A stretch of 48,938 nt of DNA from Thermoplasmata archaeon (GTDB taxonomy: Archaea; Thermoplasmatota; Thermoplasmata; Halarchaeoplasmatales; Halarchaeoplasmataceae). The stretch lies in NCBI GenBank assembly GCA_003552585.1, contig PUNK01000045.1, positions 1 to 48,938 of the forward strand, read 5' to 3'. Made by a program: the position numbers and the translations under genes. Numbering within the stretch: position 1 is the first letter of the stretch; the number at the start of each line of letters is the position of its first letter. The notes under the pieces are model-generated. The model did no database searches, was not told where the DNA came from, and saw only the letters and a list, made by a program, of their open reading frames with translations. Shown piece by piece: positions 15,380 through 23,522 of this stretch.

Positions 15380-15780
15380 TATAATACTCATACTTTTTAT
15401 ATTAATTCAAATTTTAAGTTTATTATTTATCTCATGTCTAATTAGCAGAATGATTTCGATCAGATGTTGAATATCACCATTATAATGACAAATATGTTCG
15501 CTCTTAAAATAAGTAAAAAACGTCAATATTAAATAGCCATAGTAACATATATTTAAGTGTTTTATATAACTTACTACTAAAATACGATATATGTACCAAA
15601 CAACAGGTATTTTAAGCAGATGTTAGACTTTTATATCTAATATCGTTGATGTCAAAAAATTAGTATCATATGAAATTATAATGTAAAATATTGAGAGGAA
15701 AACGAAAAGTTTATAAACTACTGCACTTATATGCATATGTAAATCACACATCAAGATAATCACCCTCCCTCCTTTTTTTC
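15380..15780. other. 400-bp AT-rich gap
   Basis: No ORF on either strand is credible. The only recognisable signals are a TATA box (GTTTATAAAC, 15709-15718) and, 55 nt further on, a pyrimidine-rich run CACCCTCCCTCC followed by seven T (15761-15779); these are listed separately. Confidence 0.6.
15709..15779 (+). promoter_or_regulatory. Mini transcription unit: TATA box plus T-run terminator, possible small RNA
   Basis: GTTTATAAAC at 15709-15718 predicts transcription from about 15740. Only about 40 nt later CACCCTCCCTCC-T7 forms a T-rich termination signal like the one after the ftsZ-like gene (CCCTCCTCCC-T9). The predicted RNA would be about 40 nt, with no ORF (ATG CAT ATG then stop), and its CCTCC motifs are complementary to Shine-Dalgarno sequences. 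Expression is not shown by sequence alone. Confidence 0.25.
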
Positions 15781-16296
15781 TTATATTTTCTTATCTTCTA
15801 AAAAATTTCCTTTTTTAGCCCATGAAATAACTTTTTCGATATATTCCTCACTCAATTCATGTTCTTTGGCTCCTTCTATCATCAATTTCATATATTCGTC
15901 CGAAGGCTTAAAGAATGCTTTTTTTCTGTATTCAGGACTTCTATTTATCTGGTATGTGATAACAGTTTTCCAACCCGATTCTGCTTTTATTATCAGGTGC
16001 TGACGTCTGTAAAGCCCAATTTCCATATTTTTTTTCACCGATCTTCCTTCGTACCCATCTAATGTTCTAAGGTCCATTTTATCAACTGTATAAATAACGC
16101 CTTCGACCCAGTCATCCTTTTCACCAGGTAAAATATCTGGAACACCTCCACTCCATTTTCTGGAATAGCTTGAAAAGCCCAATTTCCATCCGGGTACGCT
16201 GGCATTCTCTAAATCAGATATATTGACAGACCTTCTTTCCATGTGAGAGCGGCTAAGGTTGCACCCATAAACAAAATACTTTACCTTTTCACTCAA
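15781..16296 (-). CDS. Gamma-glutamylcyclotransferase-like (GGCT/AIG2) protein
   Basis: 171 residues. The start VKYFVYGCNLSRSHM matches the GGCT substrate loop (YGSNL; Ser is Cys here). The middle PGWKLGFSSYS and GVPDILPGEKDDWVEGVIYT follow the family pattern, and the catalytic acid is the Glu of TLDGYEG. The family forms 5-oxoproline or acts on related gamma-glutamyl amines; the substrate here is unknown. It is soluble. Its start region overlaps the divergent upstream leader of the serine hydrolase only in non-coding sequence. A second, shorter AIG2-type protein lies at 27225. Confidence 0.82.
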   Translation of the reverse strand: MSEKVKYFVYGCNLSRSHMERRSVNISDLENASVPGWKLGFSSYSRKWSGGVPDILPGEKDDWVEGVIYTVDKMDLRTLDGYEGRSVKKNMEIGLYRRQHLIIKAESGWKTVITYQINRSPEYRKKAFFKPSDEYMKLMIEGAKEHELSEEYIEKVISWAKKGNFLEDKKI

Positions 16297-16404
16297 ATAG
16301 ACACCTTCTATATCATAAACAATTTTTTAGTATTTAATTTGTGCGCAAGAAAAACCGAAGAAATTATTTATTTGTATTTGTGTATGGTTTTACGGTGCTT
16401 GAAG

Positions 16405-17748
16405 ATGAATAAGATTTCAGAATTATCAAACGAAAAAATAGCAAAAATTGAAGAGATTATAGTCAACTGGATGATTGATGAAACTATCCCGGGGGCTAAT
16501 CTTTCCATCGTAAATAAAGATAAACTGCTTTATACTGAGGCATTCGGTTCTCGTGACTTGAAAACCAATACTCCTACCACGATAGATACACTCTTTGGAA
16601 TAGGTTCCTGCACGAAATCTTTCGCCGCTCTTTCTTTGATGATTTTGGCATCTAGGGGAAAAATCGATATAAATGAGCCAGTGGATCAGTATCTTCCAGT
16701 TAGTTTAGGTAAAGATGTAACATCTCATCACCTAATGACACACTCTTCTGGTATGCCCTCATTGGCTGTAAGCGAACTCCTCATAGACAGAATGATCGAT
16801 ATGGATGAGAGAGGAGCACCCATGGGAAGTTTTGAAGATTTCTTCAGACACATGAACGGTGCTAAAGAAGAGTTGGCAGCCGACCCGGGTGAACGCTTTT
16901 TTTACCTCAATGAAGGTTATACATTGATAGGTTTTCTTGTTGAGAAAATAAGTGGAAAATCTTTCGACGAGTTCGTTAAGGAAAACATATTGGATCCATT
17001 GGATATGAAGCGTTCTACTTTTGATATCAGTAGGTCCGAAAATGACGTGATGACTCCTTATTTTATGGGAAAAGATGGACCAGAACCGACTCCTATTCCC
17101 TCACGTGAAATGGGGTATGCCCCTGGAGGACTACTTAGTTCAGCAAAAGAGATGGCTAACTATTTGATTATGAACATGAACGGTGGTACTTACAATGATA
17201 AAGAAATAATCGATCCTAGATCTTTGAAAAGGATGCATGAAGAGCACATAGAACTGAATTCTAGGTCTTATGGATATGGGTGGAGTATCAAGGACTTTTC
17301 AGGTAAAAAGTTCGTAGGGCATGGAGGTTCTATAGCTGTCTCTACAGCCCATGTCGCATTCACTCCCGATTTTGGAGTGGTATTGCTTTGTAATACTGCC
17401 GGTGGTACTCCCCTTGAATGCGTAGTAAAAGGGATATTGGCTGAACTTTATGGAAAGGATCACAAAAAATTGGATTACTTCGTTCGTGAAGAACGTCTAA
17501 ATTCGGTCGTCGGTGATTATGAATCATATAAAGGACTAAAGAAAGCAAAGGTTGAACGAGAGGGGACAGTACTAAAATTAACTTTTAAAGAGAGGCTCGA
17601 GTCACAATCGCTCATACTCATACCAGACAAGCCAACAGCTGAGGGATACAAGTTTCATTACCTCTCATCTGAGGGGGTAAAACAACCTGTCGAGTATGAC
17701 AATGGTGATCTGTATATAGAAAGGTGGAGATTGCACAAGGTGGATTGA
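16405..17748 (+). CDS. Serine hydrolase, beta-lactamase/S12 family
   Basis: About 447 residues from ATG 16405; the frame is open much further upstream, with ATG 16384 the only close alternative. The S12 catalytic elements are SCTK (SxxK, in GIGSCTKSFAAL), YLN (YxN, in FFYLNEGYTLIG) and HGG (third motif, in FVGHGGSIAVS). A C-terminal beta-rich domain (YESYKGLKKAKVEREGTVLK) resembles DUF3471-type extensions. No signal peptide or membrane helix is visible, so it is probably cytoplasmic. The family includes esterases and D-aminopeptidases; the substrate is unknown. A TATA-like ATTATTTATTT is at about 16363-16371. Confidence 0.88.
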   Translation: MNKISELSNEKIAKIEEIIVNWMIDETIPGANLSIVNKDKLLYTEAFGSRDLKTNTPTTIDTLFGIGSCTKSFAALSLMILASRGKIDINEPVDQYLPVSLGKDVTSHHLMTHSSGMPSLAVSELLIDRMIDMDERGAPMGSFEDFFRHMNGAKEELAADPGERFFYLNEGYTLIGFLVEKISGKSFDEFVKENILDPLDMKRSTFDISRSENDVMTPYFMGKDGPEPTPIPSREMGYAPGGLLSSAKEMANYLIMNMNGGTYNDKEIIDPRSLKRMHEEHIELNSRSYGYGWSIKDFSGKKFVGHGGSIAVSTAHVAFTPDFGVVLLCNTAGGTPLECVVKGILAELYGKDHKKLDYFVREERLNSVVGDYESYKGLKKAKVEREGTVLKLTFKERLESQSLILIPDKPTAEGYKFHYLSSEGVKQPVEYDNGDLYIERWRLHKVD

Positions 17749-17824
17749 TGAAAAAAAAAGTAATCTATATCGTTCAGAGGTAAAGAACTCCACGGTTCTA
17801 CTGTGGGAGGAGGTCACATCTTAC

Positions 17825-17971
17825 TTGTTGGCAGAAGTACTAGTAGAAAATTTACTATGGGCAGTTACCTACCATGATAAGATAATCACCTTAAAGATCG
17901 AACTACTGTGTAGTAAAGACGATTTTGAAAGAGCTGAGGTTAGCAAAAGAGTGATAGAGAGATTTACTTAA
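17825..17971 (+). CDS. 48-residue ORF or gene remnant, unknown
   Basis: In the 321-nt gap after the serine hydrolase, one frame stays open from about 17745 to TAA 17969-17971. The only start is TTG 17825, 11 nt after GGAGG. It reads LAEVLVENLLWAVTYHDKII, then TLKIELLCSKDDFERAEVSK and RVIERFT, which is protein-like in composition. The open upstream codons without a start suggest it may be the C-terminal tail of a decayed gene. No family recognised. Confidence 0.25.
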   Translation: MLAEVLVENLLWAVTYHDKIITLKIELLCSKDDFERAEVSKRVIERFT

Positions 17972-18069
17972 ATTTCTTCCCTATCAAAAAAAGAAATATC
18001 AATAGAACTATGAATATTCTTTCATTCGAAGTAAAAAAACTATATTGTAGATGCCCCCTTTTAATAATC

Positions 18070-19053
18070 ATGAATGTCGTTTATTACAATGACAAAGAAA
18101 AGCATATCATCCATTATTTAAGCACCCTTTTGGATGACAGAATATCTATCGATGTGATCTCACCAGATGATAAAAACAAGCTTATTTTTAATGCAGAAAA
18201 ATACGATTGTATAATAGGTGCTAGAATTCCAGATAAATTTTTTGAAAAGGCAAAAAATTTGAGTTATTTTATCATTCCTTTTGCAGGAATCGCACCGCAA
18301 GACAAAGATAAGCTAGAAAATATTTCTAATGTGACAGTGATCAATTCTCACTTCAATGCCAAATTTGTTGGAGAACACGCTGTAGCTCTTCTTCTCGCGT
18401 CAGCAAAAAAACTAATACCCATCCATGAAAAGATGAAAAAAGGTGACTGGACTCCTCGATATGAACACTTGTTGAGTAAGCCAGTGTCGGAAAGCACTTT
18501 GCTTATCTTAGGCTACGGCCATGTGGGGAGAGAGGTTAAAAATTTAGCTAGGGCATTGAACATGAAGATAGAGGCGATCAAACGTACACCTCTTGAAGAA
18601 CACGATTTGGATTTTCTAGGTACTAATAAAGACCTTTTAGATGCGCTAAAAAGAGCGGATTATATCATAATCACTCTGCCCTTGACTGAGGATACAAAAG
18701 GTTATCTTGGTCATGAAGAATTTAAATCCATGAAAGATGATGTTCATATCATAAATGTAGGGAGGGGACAGGTAATTAACGAAGAGGCACTTTATAATTC
18801 ATTAAAAGAAGGTAAAATTGGAGGAGTTGCATTCGACACCTGGTGGATTTATCCTCCAGATAAAAAATCCAGAAAGAACACATATCCTTCTAATTATCCA
18901 CTACAAATCTTTGATGAGGTGATTTTCAGCCCTCACCGTGCAACCCATGTTGAAGGGAGAGAAAAAAAGAGAATGGAAGACTTAGCAAACACATTAAATA
19001 ATATAATTAAAGGGAAAGAGATAGAGAAAGTAAATGTGAAAAAAGGATATTGA
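18070..19053 (+). CDS. D-isomer-specific 2-hydroxyacid dehydrogenase family protein
   Basis: 327 residues from ATG 18070; the open frame to 18010 adds 20 unlikely residues. A TATA box (ACTATATTG) is centred 27 bp before 18070. The NAD-binding motif is LGYGHVGREVKNLA (GxGxxG), then INVGRGQVINEEAL with the catalytic Arg and FSPHRATHV with the catalytic His. The usual Glu-bearing DVFEEEP segment is replaced by DTWWIYPPDKKSRK, so the catalytic acid is uncertain. The family reduces 2-oxoacids or oxidises phosphoglycerate; the substrate is unknown. It converges with tRNA-Thr. Confidence 0.9.
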   Translation: MNVVYYNDKEKHIIHYLSTLLDDRISIDVISPDDKNKLIFNAEKYDCIIGARIPDKFFEKAKNLSYFIIPFAGIAPQDKDKLENISNVTVINSHFNAKFVGEHAVALLLASAKKLIPIHEKMKKGDWTPRYEHLLSKPVSESTLLILGYGHVGREVKNLARALNMKIEAIKRTPLEEHDLDFLGTNKDLLDALKRADYIIITLPLTEDTKGYLGHEEFKSMKDDVHIINVGRGQVINEEALYNSLKEGKIGGVAFDTWWIYPPDKKSRKNTYPSNYPLQIFDEVIFSPHRATHVEGREKKRMEDLANTLNNIIKGKEIEKVNVKKGY

Positions 19054-19063
19054 AAATTCAATA

Positions 19064-19137
19064 AGCCATCGGAGGGATTTGAACCCTCGACCTGCTGGTT
19101 ACAAGCCAGCCGCTCTTCCGGGCTAAGCTACGATGGC
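19064..19137 (-). tRNA. tRNA-Thr (anticodon UGU)
   Basis: 74 nt forming a complete cloverleaf: acceptor GCCATCG/CGATGGC with discriminator U, D-arm GCTT/GAGC with GG in the loop, anticodon stem GCTGG/CCAGC with loop CUUGUAA (anticodon UGU), variable loop AGGTC, and T-arm GAGGG/CCCTC with TTCAAAT. No encoded CCA, no intron. Just downstream of the 3' end a 14-nt palindrome (ATTGAA/TTCAAT) may help termination. Confidence 0.97.
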
Positions 19138-19239
19138 ATGATGACACGAAGCACGACTGTGATTTTTAAAACTCTAAAAGTCTATCGTGCATCGAGTTCC
19201 ATGCCCTCATACGGCTCCTTAAGATAAATTTTACGCTCT

Positions 19240-19770
19240 TCAATCCAAACCTTTCAATTCTTTCGAATGTAGTTCTAGATGATCTCCTTCTATTTCAACT
19301 AAAGCTTCAAAGAACTCTTTCAAACGAGGTTCTTCAGCTTCATTCGCGAATTTTCTATAATGTTCGATGGCACGATTTTCCCTACCGTGTGCACTTTCTA
19401 TATTATCTCTAAGATCATAAGAACACATGTCAGAATCTTTGTTGATATCTGGTTCCTCTCGATCAAGGATTGTACATATAGCCTCTGCATGTTCCGCTTC
19501 GATTTTTCCTAACCTTTTAAACATGCCCTGAACTTTGGGATCGTCGTACCTACTAGCAGCACAAAAATAGAAAGTAGCATTGTCGACTTCCAGTTGTAAT
19601 GCTTTCTCTAAATTCCTTTTGGATCCTTCAGAAGGATCTATATCAGGATGTTCATATTCACTCCCTGGTTTTAGAAATTCTCTGTCAGCCCCACAGTAGG
19701 GACAATCAGAAGGTGTTTCTTCTCCAAGATAGGTTTCACCACATATCCAACATCTAAATACTTTAAGCAA
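19240..19770 (-). CDS. Rubrerythrin with N-terminal rubredoxin domain (reverse order)
   Basis: 176 residues. An N-terminal rubredoxin-like iron site is built from CWIC (C7, C10) and CPYC (C23, C26). A four-helix ferritin-like domain then has diiron ligands in LEVDNATFY, KIEAEHAEAI, HGRENRAIEHY and LVEIEGDHLELH. Classical rubrerythrins have the rubredoxin part at the C-terminus; the reversed order occurs in some anaerobes. It reduces hydrogen peroxide in the cytoplasm and protects anaerobes from oxygen stress. A monocistronic gene. Confidence 0.93.
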   Translation of the reverse strand: MLKVFRCWICGETYLGEETPSDCPYCGADREFLKPGSEYEHPDIDPSEGSKRNLEKALQLEVDNATFYFCAASRYDDPKVQGMFKRLGKIEAEHAEAICTILDREEPDINKDSDMCSYDLRDNIESAHGRENRAIEHYRKFANEAEEPRLKEFFEALVEIEGDHLELHSKELKGLD

Positions 19771-19910
19771 TTTAATACACCATCATGAGGAAAAAACCTG
19801 ATATATTTTAACCTTCTGCACGTTTTAGGGACGATTAGTAGTATTACCTGCCTCTTTAATGTAATACATTAATCAATATTTTCCCTTAATCTGCTTCAAA
19901 AAGCATAGAA

Positions 19911-19922
19911 AGTTTTATATAT
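19911..19922 (+). promoter_or_regulatory. TATA box of the RHH/FtsZ-like operon
   Basis: AGTTTTATATAT predicts transcription from about 19943-19946. An in-frame TTG at 19943 could be a leaderless start of a longer RHH protein. Otherwise the mRNA has a leader of about 76 nt ending in AGGCAGGTG before ATG 20021. The second reading fits the domain boundaries better. Confidence 0.5.
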
Positions 19923-20020
19923 AGTCCTACACATCTCTTAAATTGTCATACGTCCTGTACAAAACTGCACTAAATATGGAATACGCAGTCATACACAGGA
20001 ACGAGGCAGGTGCTCTGAAC

Positions 20021-20413
20021 ATGGAAAAGAAAATATCCCTGCGGGTGTCAGACGAAGATCTTGAGGTCATAGACACTTTTATAAGTCGAAACGATTTCCC
20101 CAATCGCTCGACTTTCATAAGGGAAGCTGCCTTAGAATACATTGATCATCACACCACCAAAAAAGGCCATAAAGAAATTCCAAGCAGAATTATCCTCCCA
20201 AGCAAATTTAAAAATACAATACACTATCTTATAGCTTTAGGTCATTACGAATCATGGGAGGAGGCAATAAAAGATCTCGTAAAGAAAGCTATCATGGCTG
20301 AGGATATCAAAGAGATCGAACGGAAACATAAGGTTATTGGAGATGTAAGTGGCCGTGTTCAGAACATTCTTGATGTGGAAAAACAAAAGGAACAGGAGTA
20401 TATGAGCAAATGA
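20021..20413 (+). CDS. Ribbon-helix-helix regulator upstream of ftsZ-like gene (CdrS-like position)
   Basis: 130 residues from ATG 20021, with AGGTG 8 nt upstream. Residues about 3-42 form a ribbon-helix-helix: strand KISLRVSDEDLEVI, then a helix-turn-helix with NRSTFIREAALEYID. A second RHH-like unit may span about 53-92 (SRIILPSKFKNTIHYLIALG, then SWEEAIKDLVKKAI), which would allow a monomer to mimic an RHH dimer. The C-terminus is a charged helix. It lies 55 nt before the FtsZ-like gene. In haloarchaea an RHH protein, CdrS, is co-transcribed with ftsZ2 and controls cell-division genes; the same gene order suggests a similar role here, by inference. Confidence 0.8.
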   Translation: MEKKISLRVSDEDLEVIDTFISRNDFPNRSTFIREAALEYIDHHTTKKGHKEIPSRIILPSKFKNTIHYLIALGHYESWEEAIKDLVKKAIMAEDIKEIERKHKVIGDVSGRVQNILDVEKQKEQEYMSK

Positions 20414-20468
20414 TAAACGGGACTATGACTCAGTACAAAAATAAATTTGAACTGACCGGAGGCAATTG

Positions 20469-21317
20469 ATGTACGAAGACAAATCACACAAATCTTTAGG
20501 AGAGGACCTAAACATGGAAGGAACCATCCAGAACATGCTAGACTCGTTGTTATTCGAGAACAAATTGCATGTTGTTGGAGTAGGTGGATGTGGATGCAAT
20601 ACCGTGAGTTATATAACTGCCCAGGACATGACTAATGTGAAGACTATAGGAATCAACACAGACGACAGTGTACTAGGAGATCTCGATGTAGACCGGCAGA
20701 TGTTTATAGGCAGAGAATTGACTGATGGCAACGGAGCAGATGGCGATCCTGATATCGGCCAGAGAGCCGCTGAGAGAAACGAGGAGCAGATACTAAAAAC
20801 TATAGAAGATGCTGATATCGTTATACTCGTAGCTGGTTTAGGAGGAGGTACGGGATCAGGCGCATCTAAGGTCATAGCAGACCTTGCTAGACGTAACGGT
20901 AAACTGGTGGTTATGTATGCTGTGTTACCATTTTCCTCAGAAAAAGAAAGATACACACAAGCTAAAAACCACCTAGAAGAGCTGTCGAACTTGAGCAACA
21001 CTATAGTCGTATTTGAGAACGATAAAATTTTAGTGGCACGTGGAAAAGAAACACTAGCTAGAGGATTTGAGTTAGCAAGTGAGATGTTGTACGACGTGGT
21101 GAAACGTCTCAAAATGGAATATATAGCAGAATTCTTCCATGAGATAGGTTTTGACGAACAGAACCTATCGAAAAACTTTTCAGTTTTGGAGGAGGACTTA
21201 GAAGAACCCGACAAAGTGTCCCAGGAACCTCCTGTAATTGAGGCACTTAAATATGTCGAAAATGGGCAGGAAGCCTATGATCTGAGCCTCGATTCATTCT
21301 TGGACAACTATCATTAA
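20469..21317 (+). CDS. FtsZ-like GTPase, short form lacking T7 loop and C-terminal domain
   Basis: 282 residues from ATG 20469 (GGAGG 6 nt upstream; TTG 20466 also open). The nucleotide-binding half of FtsZ is intact: VGVGGCGCN (37-44), GINTDD, GADGDPDIGQRAAE, and the tubulin signature GGGTGSG (125-131) followed by FENDKILVARG and the H7 helix region (FELASEMLYDVVKRL, about 200-214). FtsZ should continue with the T7 loop NxDFADV, which completes the GTPase site of the neighbouring subunit, and a roughly 100-residue C-terminal domain. Here the chain instead passes into an acidic tail (VLEEDLEEPDKVSQE) ending in SLDSFLDNYH. It can probably bind GTP, but should not form or turn over canonical protofilaments alone. 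It follows the RHH gene. Confidence 0.85.
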   Translation: MYEDKSHKSLGEDLNMEGTIQNMLDSLLFENKLHVVGVGGCGCNTVSYITAQDMTNVKTIGINTDDSVLGDLDVDRQMFIGRELTDGNGADGDPDIGQRAAERNEEQILKTIEDADIVILVAGLGGGTGSGASKVIADLARRNGKLVVMYAVLPFSSEKERYTQAKNHLEELSNLSNTIVVFENDKILVARGKETLARGFELASEMLYDVVKRLKMEYIAEFFHEIGFDEQNLSKNFSVLEEDLEEPDKVSQEPPVIEALKYVENGQEAYDLSLDSFLDNYH

Positions 21318-21318
21318 A

Positions 21319-21337
21319 CCCTCCTCCCTTTTTTTTT
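21319..21337 (+). terminator. T-rich terminator after the FtsZ-like gene
   Basis: CCCTCCTCCC followed by nine T begins 2 nt after the stop codon. There is no hairpin; oligo-T after a pyrimidine-rich run fits archaeal intrinsic termination. The same pattern occurs at 15764-15779. Confidence 0.6.
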
Positions 21338-21485
21338 ATTCATTTTTCACCTAAATATATTCTATTCTGTGTTATTTCTAATTCGATCTTTTTCTACTTT
21401 TGTGCAATCGAGAGGTTTTCTTAGTGATTCGCTGTAAATTATTGTGTTTTAGTTAGAAAGTTTTTGTTATGGAAATATATATGAA

Positions 21486-21848
21486 TTATTCCATACTGTA
21501 ATTTTCGGGGTACTCTACTTCGACATTCGTCTTAATACCGCCCCTGATATTCCACTCACCATAGACACGGATATATTTGGGATCAAGGACTTCAACTAGA
21601 TCTTCTAAAATTTTATTAGTAGCAGCTTCATGAAAAATTTCTTTGTTCCTGAAATTTACTATATAATATTTCAATGATTTAAGCTCTAAAAGTACTTTAT
21701 TAGGTATATAGGTGATTGTAATCACTGCAAAATCAGGCTGATTTCTTTTCCCTGGACAAAGACAAGTAAACTCAGGACATCTGATCTCCACTTCGTAATC
21801 TCTACCAGGATATTCGTTAAGAATCGTTTCCAATAAATTTTGATCCAT
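21486..21848 (-). CDS. QueF or QueF-like 7-cyano-7-deazaguanine enzyme
   Basis: 120 residues of the T-fold QueF family. The catalytic Cys is in EFTCLCPGKRNQPDFAVI (family consensus SLCPxTGQPDFA), and LELKSLKYYIVNFRNKEIFH-E carries the E-x-KSLK substrate motif and the conserved His-Glu. QueF proper reduces preQ0 to preQ1; the short archaeal homologue QueF-L, of about this length, instead adds ammonia to preQ0 on tRNA to make archaeosine (G+). An archaeon normally needs G+ and not queuosine, so QueF-L is the likelier role. Monocistronic and divergent from carbamate kinase. Confidence 0.88.
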   Translation of the reverse strand: MDQNLLETILNEYPGRDYEVEIRCPEFTCLCPGKRNQPDFAVITITYIPNKVLLELKSLKYYIVNFRNKEIFHEAATNKILEDLVEVLDPKYIRVYGEWNIRGGIKTNVEVEYPENYSME

Positions 21849-21946
21849 ACCGATGAATAGACCCTAATAAACTAATATTTTTCCCAAGCAAAATCTATAT
21901 ATGCACTACTCCCATTTGGGCTCTCCCCCATGTTGAGGTTATGTTT

Positions 21947-22891
21947 ATGAAAACTGCACTTGTTGCCCTAGGAGGAAATTCCCTTCTTCGACCCAAAGAC
22001 GATGGGACTGCGGAAAATCAATATAAACGTATGAAGGAATCTTGTGTGATCCTAGCGGATATGATAGATGAGGGATATGATCTCGTCTTCACTCATGGTA
22101 ATGGGCCCCAGGTGGGTAATATACTGCTTCAAAATGAGATTTCTTCTAAAAGCGTGCCTCCTATGCCTCTCGATATATGTGTAGCTCAATCTCAAGGGCA
22201 AATAGGATACATATTCCAGCAGGTCCTTAATAACGAACTTAAAAAAAGGGGGGTAAAAAGAAAAGTCGTCAGCATAATTACTCAAGTCATTGTAGATTCA
22301 GATGACCCAGCTTTTGATAAACCAACTAAATACATAGGCCCATATTATACAAAGGAGGAAGCCGATAAATTGAATAAAAAGCTGGGGTGGTCGTTGAAAG
22401 AAGACAAAAAAGGACAATATAGAAGAGTTGTTCCCTCCCCTAAACCCAAAGGTATCGTTGAATCAGATGTGATAAAAGCTCTTGTTTTTAGCGGATTAGA
22501 TGGTCCTTTGGTAATTTCTGCAGGAGGTGGAGGAGTTCCAGTATTAGAAAAAGAGGATAGCTTCGTAGGTGTAGAAGGAGTTATCGACAAGGATTTAGCT
22601 AGCGCAGTTTTAGCTGCAGATATTGACGAAGAATTTTTCATCATGCTAACCCGAGTCGACCATGTATATCTGGACTTTGGTACAATTGAAGAGAGAAAAA
22701 TACATGAGATGAATATACAAGAAGCTGAGAGATATTTAGAAGAGGGGCAATTCCCTCCTGGAAGCATGGGTCCAAAGATAGAAGCGTCGATTCATTTTTT
22801 AAAGAAAGGAGGTAAAAAAGTTCTTATTACTTCTCCTGAAAAACTATCTGATGCTTTAGACGGAGATAATGGAACATACATTTATCCCTAA
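21947..22891 (+). CDS. arcC: Carbamate kinase
   Basis: 314 residues of the amino-acid kinase family: ALGGNSLL near the N-terminus, THGNGPQVGNILLQNE, the carbamate-kinase-specific protruding subdomain (PTKYIGPYYTKEEADKLNKK, GQYRRVVPSPKP), AGGGGVPVL, and LTRVDHVYLDFG. It interconverts ATP plus carbamate and carbamoyl phosphate plus ADP, giving ATP in arginine or agmatine breakdown, or carbamoyl phosphate for synthesis. Start: ATG 21947 has GAGGTT at good spacing; ATG 21941 abuts it. No other arginine deiminase pathway gene is nearby. Confidence 0.95.
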   Translation: MKTALVALGGNSLLRPKDDGTAENQYKRMKESCVILADMIDEGYDLVFTHGNGPQVGNILLQNEISSKSVPPMPLDICVAQSQGQIGYIFQQVLNNELKKRGVKRKVVSIITQVIVDSDDPAFDKPTKYIGPYYTKEEADKLNKKLGWSLKEDKKGQYRRVVPSPKPKGIVESDVIKALVFSGLDGPLVISAGGGGVPVLEKEDSFVGVEGVIDKDLASAVLAADIDEEFFIMLTRVDHVYLDFGTIEERKIHEMNIQEAERYLEEGQFPPGSMGPKIEASIHFLKKGGKKVLITSPEKLSDALDGDNGTYIYP

Positions 22892-22920
22892 TTAGAACTT
22901 TTTCGACCATTCATAATTTA

Positions 22921-23439
22921 CTATCTTTTTCTCAAAATAGTACCTGGCCTTCTAAATTCCCCGCCCCAATATAATATAAGATTACTCCGGTCAAAGCTAT
23001 CTACTGATGTTGATGATACTACCTTCCCAATGAACCAGACATGGTCTCCTATCTCAAAATCTCTTTCGACCTTACATTCTAGAGTCAAAGGACATTCTTC
23101 TATCCCTGAAGGAGCTACTTTGCTGCTTCTTTGAGGGGTGAGGTCATATTTCGAAAATTTTTCCACATCTCTCCCCGATTCGCTTCCACATCCTACCACT
23201 TCCTCTAACAGATCTGAACCAGGGACGTTGATAGTGAATTCAGGCACCTCCTTCAGTAGAGAAAACGAATACCTGGATGGTGCTATACCTATTCCGATGT
23301 AAGGTGGATCTATAGAAAAGATATGAACCAAAGAAACTGTTATGATGTTTGTGTTTTGGCTGTTTCCTACACCTACTAAAACTGTAGGAAAATGAGGCAT
23401 GTTTCTAATTGAACTCTTTAAATCAACTTTTCTTTTCAT
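22921..23439 (-). CDS. Flavin reductase-like, FMN-binding split-barrel protein
   Basis: 172 residues of the flavin reductase-like family. The N-terminus has PTVLVGVGNSQNTNIITVSL (P-x4-VT-like entry), then PPYIGIGIAPSRYSFSLL with the FMN-contacting Ser/Arg stretch, FTINVPGSDLLEEV and HVWFIGKVV. Such proteins bind FMN and pass electrons to partner monooxygenases, or act as ferric or flavin reductases. No partner is adjacent. Convergent with carbamate kinase. Confidence 0.85.
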   Translation of the reverse strand: MKRKVDLKSSIRNMPHFPTVLVGVGNSQNTNIITVSLVHIFSIDPPYIGIGIAPSRYSFSLLKEVPEFTINVPGSDLLEEVVGCGSESGRDVEKFSKYDLTPQRSSKVAPSGIEECPLTLECKVERDFEIGDHVWFIGKVVSSTSVDSFDRSNLILYWGGEFRRPGTILRKR

Positions 23440-23490
23440 GGTGTGTTATATATTTTCTACTAAATGAGTTTTTCCGATTTATCCAATAAA

Positions 23491-23500
23491 GCTTATATCC
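23491..23500 (+). promoter_or_regulatory. TATA box of hisS
   Basis: GCTTATATCC centred 27 bp before the hisS ATG (23523). Predicts a leaderless mRNA for the run hisS-DUF2085-rps8e-srp19. Confidence 0.55.
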
Positions 23501-23522
23501 CTCTACAAATTCATTACTATCC

